Positions 1 through 4,782 of a stretch of 13,165 nucleotides of DNA are shown in pieces. A program made the translations under genes and the position numbers. The stretch comes from UBA7446 sp965657545 (GTDB lineage Bacteria; Bacteroidota; Bacteroidia; Flavobacteriales; Flavobacteriaceae). The notes under the pieces are model-generated. The model ran no database searches, was not told where the DNA came from, and was given only the letters and a program-made list of their open reading frames with translations. Numbering within the stretch: the stretch's first letter is position 1; each line of letters starts with the position of its first letter. Where the stretch lies: assembly GCA_965657545.1 (NCBI GenBank), contig CBFHOG010000022.1, positions 1 through 13,165 of the forward strand. The letters are read 5' to 3'.

Positions 1-1
1 T

Positions 2-847
2 AAAATGATACCAGGTGAAATCATTGAAGGAAAACACAAACCACTTGTTTCAAAAGAAGATTTTTTAAAGATTAATGCTATTGAAACGCATCATCCAAAA
101 CATCATAAGGCAGCCAATGAAAACCTTCCTTTAAAGCAGTTTATATATTGCGATAGCTGTAAACTTCCACTTACTGGATACCTTGTTAAGAAAAAAGGAC
201 TCTACTACTATAAATGTAGAACTAAAGGGTGCTCGTGCAACAAATCTGCTAAAACACTTCACACTACCTTTACTGAGGATTTAAAAACCTATCAGTTAGA
301 TCCTAAATACAAGGATATTGTAAAAGAAGTGATGACATATACTTACGACAACATCACCAAAGAATTGAGAATTCAAAAAAAGTCTATTAAAAAAATAATT
401 ACGGAGCTCAATACAAAAATAGAATCAATTGAAGAGCGGTATGCACTTGGCGAATTAGACAGCTCTATCTACAAAAAGTTTAAAGACAAGTATGAAACTC
501 GAAAAGAAGAATTACAGTCAAAAATTGAAAATCCATCACTTAGTAGTTCGAACCTTGAGTTGGCTATTGATAAAGCCCTTACATTATCCGAATCTCTCGA
601 GAAGATTTGGGAAGATGGGAATTTAAAACAAAGACAAAAACTACAAAATTTAGTCTTTCCATCCGGATTGGGTTACGATAAGTCAAACGACCGAGTTCGA
701 ACCCCAAAAGTGAATGCTATTTTTGGCTCAATTCCGATTTTATCGAAGGAAATTTCAAACATAAAAAAAGGAGAACCAATTCCTGTGAATCAATTCTCCG
801 ATTGCGTGATCGCGATAGGATTCGAACTTATGACCGTTCCGATTTGA
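2..847 (+). CDS. Large serine recombinase, C-terminal part (5' end outside window)
   Basis: The frame is open to the left edge, so the ATG at 5 is internal and the N-terminal catalytic resolvase domain lies outside the window. Counting from that ATG, residues 1-25 match the end of the Recombinase domain (IPGEIIEGKHKPLVSKEDF). A zinc ribbon follows with Cys49, Cys52, Cys71 and Cys76, then a lysine/glutamate-rich coiled coil at about 105-180, then the usual tail motif (LVFPSGLGYD..., RTPKVNAIF). This is the DNA-binding half of a large serine integrase as found on phages, ICEs and transposons. The last 14 sense codons and the TGA are antisense to a broken tRNA (807-868), so the gene abuts or overlaps an attachment-like site. 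It probably marks the right end of an integrated element lying to the left. Family assignment is firm; the integrase-versus-transposase role is inferred. Confidence 0.88.
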   Translation, partial: KMIPGEIIEGKHKPLVSKEDFLKINAIETHHPKHHKAANENLPLKQFIYCDSCKLPLTGYLVKKKGLYYYKCRTKGCSCNKSAKTLHTTFTEDLKTYQLDPKYKDIVKEVMTYTYDNITKELRIQKKSIKKIITELNTKIESIEERYALGELDSSIYKKFKDKYETRKEELQSKIENPSLSSSNLELAIDKALTLSESLEKIWEDGNLKQRQKLQNLVFPSGLGYDKSNDRVRTPKVNAIFGSIPILSKEISNIKKGEPIPVNQFSDCVIAIGFELMTVPI

Positions 848-868
848 AATCGGAATGCGCTATCCAGC
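807..868 (-). pseudogene. Broken tRNA copy: 3' part of a tRNA-Arg scaffold with a foreign anticodon arm
   Basis: Aligned with the intact tRNA-Arg at 1120-1193, positions 806-837 match 1119-1150 in 31 of 32 bases, covering discriminator, 3' acceptor strand, T-arm and variable loop. The D-loop piece at the other end (CTATCCAGC on the plus strand) also matches. Between them the 17-nt anticodon arm is replaced by a 19-nt palindrome (837-855). The acceptor 5' strand and most of the D-arm are absent; the GIY-YIG gene begins its C-terminal codons there instead. The T-stem has one mismatch (G to A on the tRNA strand). It cannot fold as a full tRNA, so I call it a remnant or attachment-type fragment. 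The triplet at the anticodon position is TCA, and the complementary TGA is the stop codon of the recombinase. Confidence 0.8.
837..855. repeat. 19-bp palindrome replacing a tRNA anticodon arm, copy 1
   Basis: TTCCGATTTGAAATCGGAA has perfect 9-bp arms around one central base. It is two bases longer than the tRNA-Arg anticodon arm it replaces. The recombinase stop codon (845-847) sits at its centre. Near-identical versions occur at 1226-1244 and 1325-1343, both with 8-bp arms and a GAA centre. Confidence 0.85.
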
Positions 869-1102
869 AATTAGCTTTTCAATATATTTTCTCGACTTTT
901 TCGCTTTGATTGCGTGCTCTCTTTTATAAGCATCCGATTTGCTTTCGAAACTTTCAGTGTGCATTATTTCCCAAGGAATCCCTCCCTTAGTGGCCTTGCT
1001 TCTTCCAGAGTTGTGTCTATTTAACCTATCTATAATACAGTGCGTGTGTCCTGTGTAATACCGATCTAAAGATTTTGAGTAAAGTATATAAACGAAAAAC
1101 AT
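860..1102 (-). CDS. Small GIY-YIG nuclease-like protein wedged between tRNA sequences
   Basis: An 80-residue protein of the stand-alone UvrC/URI-type GIY-YIG family. The GIY position reads VYI (4-6) in FVYILYS, and the YIG position reads YTG (16-18). Arg26 (DRLNRH) is the likely catalytic arginine and Glu62 (KREHAIK) the likely metal-binding glutamate. The core ends with the typical SRKYIEKLI, so the domain is complete. Its last codons GCT GGA TAG are supplied by the D-loop of the broken tRNA at 807-868. The ATG lies only 17 nt beyond the 3' end of the intact tRNA-Arg on the same strand, so it may be transcribed by read-through from the tRNAs. The family fold is well supported. Nuclease activity and a homing-like role are inferred from the tRNA setting. 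Confidence 0.85.
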   Translation of the reverse strand: MFFVYILYSKSLDRYYTGHTHCIIDRLNRHNSGRSKATKGGIPWEIMHTESFESKSDAYKREHAIKAKKSRKYIEKLIAG

Positions 1103-1119
1103 GAAATGGGGGAGGCTTG

Positions 1120-1193
1120 TGATCGCGATAGGATTCGAACCTATGACCGTCTGCTTAGAAGGCAGATGCTCTATCCAGCTGAGCTACGCGACC
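1120..1193 (-). tRNA. tRNA-Arg (anticodon TCT)
   Basis: Read on the minus strand, the full cloverleaf is present: acceptor GGTCGCG pairs with CGCGATC (one G-T pair), D-arm GCTC/GAGC, anticodon stem TCTGC/GCAGA with loop CTTCTAA, T-arm ATAGG-TTCGAAT-CCTAT, discriminator A at 1120, no encoded CCA. The anticodon TCT reads AGA. U36 and A37 make it an expected t6A37 substrate. No promoter box is obvious directly upstream, where only an A8 run and two broken tRNA copies lie, so it is probably cotranscribed with tRNA-Ser. No terminator hairpin follows before the GIY-YIG gene. Confidence 0.96.
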
Positions 1194-1258
1194 TTTTTTT
1201 TCACTTACTTAGTGGATTTTGACCGTTCCGATTGAAAATCGGAATGCGCTAATCCAGC
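1185..1258. repeat. 74-bp perfect direct repeat, copy A (99-bp period)
   Basis: Positions 1185-1258 are identical to 1284-1357. The unit runs from the nine 5'-terminal bases of tRNA-Arg through a T8 run, CACTTACTTAGTGGATTTT and the palindrome-bearing tRNA fragment as far as the D-loop. Copy A starts inside the intact tRNA-Arg; copy B starts in the chimeric one. Perfect identity in non-coding DNA points to a recent duplication or ongoing conversion. Confidence 0.92.
1226..1244. repeat. 19-bp palindrome in the anticodon-arm position, copy 2
   Basis: TTCCGATTGAAAATCGGAA: 8-bp arms TTCCGATT/AATCGGAA around GAA. It differs from copy 1 at two central bases only and is identical to copy 3. Confidence 0.85.
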
Positions 1259-1263
1259 TGAGC

Positions 1264-1283
1264 CCTGCCTACCGTCAGGCAGG
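1264..1283. repeat. 20-bp inverted repeat inserted at tRNA position 9/10
   Basis: CCTGCCT-ACCGTC-AGGCAGG has 7-bp GC-rich arms and a 6-nt loop. It sits exactly between the TA (tRNA positions 8-9) and the D-stem GCTC of the broken tRNA, and also exactly at the boundary between the two direct-repeat units. No target duplication is visible. GC-rich dispersed repeats of this style are, as I recall, common in flavobacterial intergenic DNA; I could not check copy number. Confidence 0.7.
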
Positions 1284-1319
1284 TACGCGACCTTTTTTTT
1301 CACTTACTTAGTGGATTTT

Positions 1320-1357
1320 GACCGTTCCGATTGAAAATCGGAATGCGCTAATCCAGC
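1320..1357 (-). pseudogene. Broken tRNA copy: internal fragment only
   Basis: This holds just the D-loop, substituted anticodon arm (palindrome at 1325-1343) and variable-loop bases of the tRNA-Arg scaffold. Both acceptor strands and the T-arm are missing. It is part of direct-repeat copy B and the copy nearest tRNA-Ser. Confidence 0.72.
1325..1343. repeat. 19-bp palindrome in the anticodon-arm position, copy 3
   Basis: Identical to 1226-1244, offset by 99 bp. Confidence 0.85.
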
Positions 1358-1395
1358 AGAGTAAAATTGCCTCAAGTAAATAAGACAAAAAAAAG

Positions 1396-1479
1396 CGGAG
1401 AGACTGGGATTCGAACCCAGGCAACACTTACGCGTTGACAGATTAGCAATCTGCTCCATTACCACTCTGGCACCTCTCC
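1396..1479 (-). tRNA. tRNA-Ser (anticodon GCT)
   Basis: Minus-strand class II tRNA. Acceptor GGAGAGG pairs with TCTCTCC, the anticodon stem CAGAT/ATCTG encloses loop TTGCTAA (anticodon GCT, reading AGC/AGT), there is a long variable arm, the T-arm is CTGGG-TTCGAAT-CCCAG, and the discriminator is G at 1396. No CCA is encoded. A T8 run (minus strand, 1394-1387) begins two bases after the 3' end and could act as a weak terminator, though no separate hairpin precedes it. U36 and A37 make it an expected t6A substrate. Confidence 0.96.
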
Positions 1480-1501
1480 AATTTGAGCCCTAATGCGGGG
1501 G

Positions 1502-1532
1502 CAAAAATACGTTTTCAAAAGGAATTCGCCAA
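1502..1532 (-). promoter_or_regulatory. Promoter of tRNA-Ser (Bacteroidota type)
   Basis: On the minus strand, TTG at 1532-1530 and TATTTTTG at 1509-1502 are separated by 20 bases. They match the Bacteroidota -33/-7 consensus (TTG, then TAnnTTTG). The predicted start is around 1496, about 17 bases before the tRNA. The -33 element lies directly after the stop codon of the small membrane protein gene. Confidence 0.65.
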
Positions 1533-1637
1533 CTAATTATTACGTTGGTCAAAATCTTCATTTTTTCTCTGTTGAAATCTATTCAAAATGGCTATTAATA
1601 GCCCTATACCAATCGCTATCCAAATGAGAATACCCAT
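1533..1637 (-). CDS. 34-residue single-span membrane protein after ybjQ
   Basis: ATG at 1637-1635 follows the ybjQ stop codon (1641-1639) after one base, a spacing that favours coupled translation. The frame encodes 34 residues: a hydrophobic stretch at about 2-18 (GILIWIAIGIGLLIAIL), then a charged tail (RFQQRKNEDFDQRNN), ending at TAG 1535-1533. This predicts an N-out/C-in single-span protein with a cytoplasmic tail. I do not recognise a family. The case rests on spacing, a clean membrane segment and the absence of any other gene in this gap. It is too short for coding statistics, so it could still be a chance frame. Confidence 0.5.
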   Translation of the reverse strand: MGILIWIAIGIGLLIAILNRFQQRKNEDFDQRNN

Positions 1638-1638
1638 C

Positions 1639-1953
1639 CTATTTTAATTTTACAGCTGTTCCAAATGCTAGGATTTCAGAGGCTCCTTGCGTGACTACAG
1701 AAGTTGTAAATCGCACTCCGACAATAGCATCAGCACCCAAACGTACAGCATCTGCAAGCATGCGTTGTAATGCTTGTTCTCTGGCATCAGCTTGTAGTTT
1801 GGTGTATTCTTCAATTTCACCCCCAACAATATTTTTGATGGAAGCAAAAATATCTCGACCAATGTTACGAGATCTAACAGTGCTGCCTCGGGCAACTCCC
1901 AAGGATTCTGTAATGGTTTTACCAGCGATGGTTTCAGTTGATACAAAAAGCAT
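1639..1953 (-). CDS. YbjQ family (UPF0145) protein
   Basis: The 104-residue length is that of the YbjQ family, and the whole family pattern is visible: an opening strand with TTETIAGKTI (6-15), GVARGSTVRSRNIGRDI (19-35), the central helix with TKLQADAREQALQRM, then GADAIVGVRF (73-82) and a closing strand ILAFGTAVKL. The family forms small ring-shaped oligomers; its biochemical role is unknown. The ATG lies two bases after the stop of the AI-2E family gene, so it belongs to the tsaD-rsmE transcription unit. The start is supported by the usual N-terminus close to the TTETI motif. Confidence 0.9.
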   Translation of the reverse strand: MLFVSTETIAGKTITESLGVARGSTVRSRNIGRDIFASIKNIVGGEIEEYTKLQADAREQALQRMLADAVRLGADAIVGVRFTTSVVTQGASEILAFGTAVKLK

Positions 1954-1955
1954 AA

Positions 1956-3038
1956 TTACATATTTTTAGTTAGTGCACGTACAAGTCGGTTATTGCTTAA
2001 AAATTCTCCCAAAACTACTTTTATAACGGTATAAAAAGGTACAGCTAAAAGCATACCTAAAGGCCCAGCAAGCAATCCTGCCAAAATAATAACCAAGAAA
2101 ATTTCCAAAGGATGTGACTTGACGCTGTTAGAAAAAATAAAAGGTTGAGAAAAGAAATTATCAATCATTTGTCCAACAATGAATCCGATAAGCACATATA
2201 TGGTTTTAGGGACAATAACTGTTGCTACGTCAGTACCCAAATTACTGGTCATGGTGAGTACTACCATAAATAAACCGCCTATTAAAGGCCCAATGTATGG
2301 AATGATATTAAATAGCGCACAAATAAGTGCTATCGTTAATGCGTTTGGAATACCAATCACAAGCAATACACCAGAATAAAATAAAAACAATATGGTTATT
2401 TGTAATAATATTCCGCTGAAATATCTGGAAAGTAATGATACAATTTGTGTAAAGGAACGTTCAATTCGCTCTTTTTGGTCAGCTGCAAATAAAAGAAGAA
2501 TACTTCTGAGCAAAAGTGAACTGTCTTTTAAAAGGAAAAAGCTAATAAATAAAACAGAAAATAAGGCAATCGTAAATCCACCTACAAATCCTAAAAAACC
2601 ATTGATGAAATTTGGAAGAAAGGCAAAATCAACTTTAGAAAACAGGGCTGTGATTCGATCGGTAAGATTAATATCATATTTACCAAAATAAGCATCCAAA
2701 TCACTAACAAGAACAAGTAAATCGGACTCCCATTGATCAATTTGCAACAACGATAGGTTTTGCGCTTGCGTAGCAATTACAGGAACAATTAATGACCCCA
2801 ATCCAAACAAAAGAAACAGCAACATAATTAATGTAGTAATAGTCGCTAAGGTGTTTTTGAATTTGAGTCGGCGCATCAAAAACTCTTTTACAGGTTTTCC
2901 AATAAGAGAAACAACGATTGCTAAAAATACATAGCCTAATAATGATTTAGACATCACCAGAAGTTCAAAAAGAGCAATAATGCCAACAATGATTAGAAAG
3001 GCTTGTACGATGCCGCGCGTAAGTGTATTTGCATTCAT
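1956..3038 (-). CDS. AI-2E family transporter (PerM/YhhT-like membrane protein)
   Basis: 360 residues, the normal family length. Hydrophobic segments occur at about 10-29, 31-47, 66-90, 145-170, 208-232, 234-262, 275-292 and 310-340, the latter ones making the conserved C-terminal bundle. Diagnostic motifs are IPYIGPLIGG (246-255) and SHPLEIFLVIILAGLLAGPLGMLLAVP spread over 308-334. A soluble stretch at about 91-140 lies between the N- and C-terminal groups. The family includes the proposed AI-2 exporter TqsA and ion antiporters, so substrate cannot be stated. It starts 22 bases after rsmE and ends 2 bases before ybjQ. Confidence 0.9.
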   Translation of the reverse strand: MNANTLTRGIVQAFLIIVGIIALFELLVMSKSLLGYVFLAIVVSLIGKPVKEFLMRRLKFKNTLATITTLIMLLFLLFGLGSLIVPVIATQAQNLSLLQIDQWESDLLVLVSDLDAYFGKYDINLTDRITALFSKVDFAFLPNFINGFLGFVGGFTIALFSVLFISFFLLKDSSLLLRSILLLFAADQKERIERSFTQIVSLLSRYFSGILLQITILFLFYSGVLLVIGIPNALTIALICALFNIIPYIGPLIGGLFMVVLTMTSNLGTDVATVIVPKTIYVLIGFIVGQMIDNFFSQPFIFSNSVKSHPLEIFLVIILAGLLAGPLGMLLAVPFYTVIKVVLGEFLSNNRLVRALTKNM

Positions 3039-3060
3039 AGTTTAAATATACTTCTTTTTG

Positions 3061-3759
3061 TTAAGGGTTAAGTAATAAGGCCGTATGCAATGAAACCAAA
3101 GCCGCTGTTTCTGTTCGCAATCGTGCGTCTCCCAAATGTGTCATTTTCATCTTATTTTCTTTAGCCCAGTCAATTTCATCTTTCGTAAAATCTCCTTCAG
3201 GTCCTATCAGAATACAAGAATTACTTTGATTTTTTAGCGTTTGTTTAAGAGGTGTTTTTGAACCATTATCACAATGCGCCATACAAATAATTGAAGCTTC
3301 CGTTTTGAGATCTTTTAATGGTGTGAGCGGGTCTAAAACAGGAGTATATACCCGTAACGACTGCTTTACTGCCGATGCAATTATTTTGTTGCAACGTTCA
3401 ATTTTGAGTTGCTTTCGCTCACTTCTATTACAAATAATAGGAGTAATTCTATGCACACCAAGTTCCGTTGCTTTTTCCAAAAACCACTCAAACCTATCCA
3501 TATTTTTGGTTGGAGCTACGGCTATATGAACAGTTACTTTTGGAGGGTCAATATATTCACACTTTAAAATGGTAACCATACATTTTTTTGGACTTAGTAC
3601 CTCAAGACTTCCCCAAAATAAATTTCCTTTTCCATTGGTTAAGCGAATTTGGTCACCAGATTTTTTTCTAAGCACACGAGCAATGTGTTTGCTTTCTTGT
3701 TCTTCAAAGACATATTGTTTGTCTTTGGATGTTAATTCTGGAGTAAAAAATTGTTGCAT
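3061..3759 (-). CDS. rsmE: 16S rRNA (uracil1498-N3)-methyltransferase RsmE
   Basis: 232 residues, standard for RsmE, which methylates N3 of U1498 in the decoding region of 16S rRNA using S-adenosylmethionine. An N-terminal PUA-like domain covers about 1-70 (F-x-P, then HIARVLRKKSGDQI at 25-38). A C-terminal SPOUT domain follows, with knotted SAM-site motifs ILIGPEGDFTKDE (183-195) and LGDARLRTETAAL (209-221). The middle has EKATELGV and AVKQSLRV at 95-137, as expected. The ATG overlaps the tsaD stop as TGATG, a one-base overlap that suggests coupled translation. Confidence 0.96.
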   Translation of the reverse strand: MQQFFTPELTSKDKQYVFEEQESKHIARVLRKKSGDQIRLTNGKGNLFWGSLEVLSPKKCMVTILKCEYIDPPKVTVHIAVAPTKNMDRFEWFLEKATELGVHRITPIICNRSERKQLKIERCNKIIASAVKQSLRVYTPVLDPLTPLKDLKTEASIICMAHCDNGSKTPLKQTLKNQSNSCILIGPEGDFTKDEIDWAKENKMKMTHLGDARLRTETAALVSLHTALLLNP

Positions 3760-4754
3760 CAGATTGTTAATCGTGCTTTAGGTTCGCTGTGAAATGAATC
3801 TGTTTTATTTTCTTTTAATTTTAAATACCCTGCCATTGCAATCATTGCTGCGTTATCGGTAGTGTAGGGGAGCGGTGGTAAAAACACATTAGAATTTGTA
3901 TTTTTAAGTGCCTCTCGCAAACCGCTATTTGCTGAAACGCCACCCCCTAAAACCAATTGATCTAGTCCAGTTTCTGTTATAGCAATTTCTATTTTTTCCA
4001 TGAGAATATTGACAATGGCTTTCTGTATAGAAGCACATAAATCATAGATGTTTTTTTCAATAAATTTTGGATCCTTGTCTTGTTGCTCGCGCAAAAAATA
4101 CAACACACTAGTTTTGAGTCCGCTGAAACTAAAATTTAGCCCATCAACTTTTGGTTCCCCAAATTTAAATTTTGCAGTTCCTTTTCTTGCATATTTATCC
4201 ATGATTGGTCCTGCTGGATAGGGAAGACCAAGCATTTTTCCTGTTTTGTCAAAGGATTCACCAGCGGCGTCGTCTTTGGTTTCACCCAATACAGTAAACG
4301 ACGCTGCACTGTTTACCCGAACAAGCTGTGTATGCCCTCCCGAAACTGTCAACCCCAAAAAGGGGAATGCAGGGGTTGGGAATTCATCATCAATAAAATG
4401 AACCAATAAATGCGCTTGCATATGATGCACCGCAATAAGTGGAATATCTAGCGCTAAGGACAAAGATTTAGCAAATGCATTACCAACCAACAGCGACCCC
4501 AAAAGACCAGGACCTTGTGTGTAAGCAATCGCAGTTAGGTCTTTTTTGTCGATATTTGCTTTTGAGAGTGCAGCTTCAACAACTGGAATGACGCGCTGTA
4601 CATGTGCTCGTGATGCCAGTTCTGGAATTACACCACCATGTGTTTGATGCTCCAGCTGTTGTGAAACGATGTTGGCATATAATTTGCCATCAATGAGCAC
4701 AGCTGCCGCAGTGTCGTCGCAGGAAGTTTCGATTCCGAGTATGATTGTTGCCAC
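3759..4754 (-). CDS. tsaD: tRNA N6-adenosine threonylcarbamoyltransferase TsaD
   Basis: 331 residues, close to the family norm of about 335-340. TsaD transfers the threonylcarbamoyl group to A37 of tRNAs reading ANN codons, together with TsaB and TsaE. Visible are the ASKHA signature GIETSCDDTAAAVL (7-20), the metal ligands H111 and H115 in HHMQAHL, VSGGHTQLV (137-145), the substrate loop DDAAGESFDKTGKMLGLPYP (161-180), FSFSGLKTSVL, GGGVSANSGLR (270-280) and D300 in YTTDNAAM. The start is GTG at 4754-4752: an in-frame stop lies two codons upstream and no ATG is available before the conserved motif. It is the first gene of the leftward cluster, divergent from tamB. Confidence 0.97.
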   Translation of the reverse strand: MATIILGIETSCDDTAAAVLIDGKLYANIVSQQLEHQTHGGVIPELASRAHVQRVIPVVEAALSKANIDKKDLTAIAYTQGPGLLGSLLVGNAFAKSLSLALDIPLIAVHHMQAHLLVHFIDDEFPTPAFPFLGLTVSGGHTQLVRVNSAASFTVLGETKDDAAGESFDKTGKMLGLPYPAGPIMDKYARKGTAKFKFGEPKVDGLNFSFSGLKTSVLYFLREQQDKDPKFIEKNIYDLCASIQKAIVNILMEKIEIAITETGLDQLVLGGGVSANSGLREALKNTNSNVFLPPLPYTTDNAAMIAMAGYLKLKENKTDSFHSEPKARLTI

Positions 4755-4769
4755 GTATTAAATTATATA

Positions 4770-4777
4770 CAAAATTA
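4770..4777 (-). promoter_or_regulatory. Probable -7 box of tsaD
   Basis: TAATTTTG on the minus strand matches TAnnTTTG fully and leaves 15 bases before the tsaD GTG. The same octamer sits 17 bases before the pfkA ATG. No TTG at the expected -33 spacing is visible. The whole tsaD/tamB gap is only 28 bp, so the upstream half of this promoter lies inside tamB coding sequence. Confidence 0.5.
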
Positions 4778-4782
4778 AGACT

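Larger units (their letters stand above)
1221..1292 (-). pseudogene. Broken tRNA copy: 5' part of a tRNA-Arg scaffold, interrupted by a 20-bp palindrome
   Basis: On the minus strand this begins with GGTCGCGTA, identical to the first nine bases of tRNA-Arg. It is then interrupted by a 20-bp inverted repeat (1264-1283) and continues with GCTCAGCTGGAT as in tRNA-Arg. An extra T follows in the D-loop, and GCGC replaces GAGC, which breaks the D-stem. The anticodon arm is replaced by the palindrome at 1226-1244. After the variable-loop bases CGGTC the T-arm and 3' acceptor strand are missing; unrelated AT-rich sequence runs to the next tRNA. It therefore cannot give a working tRNA. Confidence 0.8.
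1284..1357. repeat. 74-bp perfect direct repeat, copy B
   Basis: Identical base for base to 1185-1258. It stops at the D-loop bases CCAGC; beyond that copy A continues into TGAGC whereas copy B enters unrelated AT-rich DNA leading to tRNA-Ser. Confidence 0.92.

Noticed and set aside
685..705. A T-arm-like GTTCGAAC run within the recombinase gene, suggesting another tRNA piece.
   Set aside because: The flanking bases do not pair as a T-stem, and the codons encode a motif usual at this place in serine recombinases (RVRTPKVN).
807..868. An opal-suppressor or selenocysteine tRNA (triplet TCA at the anticodon position).
   Set aside because: The 5' acceptor strand and D-stem are missing, the anticodon arm is two bases too long, the T-stem has a mismatch, and there is no long variable arm as in tRNA-Sec.
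1221..1292. A tRNA-Glu gene, because a 5-bp stem reading gives anticodon TTC.
   Set aside because: T-arm and 3' acceptor strand are absent, the D-stem is broken and the 5' region is interrupted by an inverted repeat; the scaffold is that of tRNA-Arg.
1185..1357. A CRISPR-like repeat array.
   Set aside because: Only two units, the repeated part is 74 bp and tRNA-derived, and no cas genes are in the window.
1691..1969. A 92-codon plus-strand frame over ybjQ.
   Set aside because: It is the antisense of a well-recognised YbjQ protein and its translation is of shadow type, rich in S, T and P without domain features.
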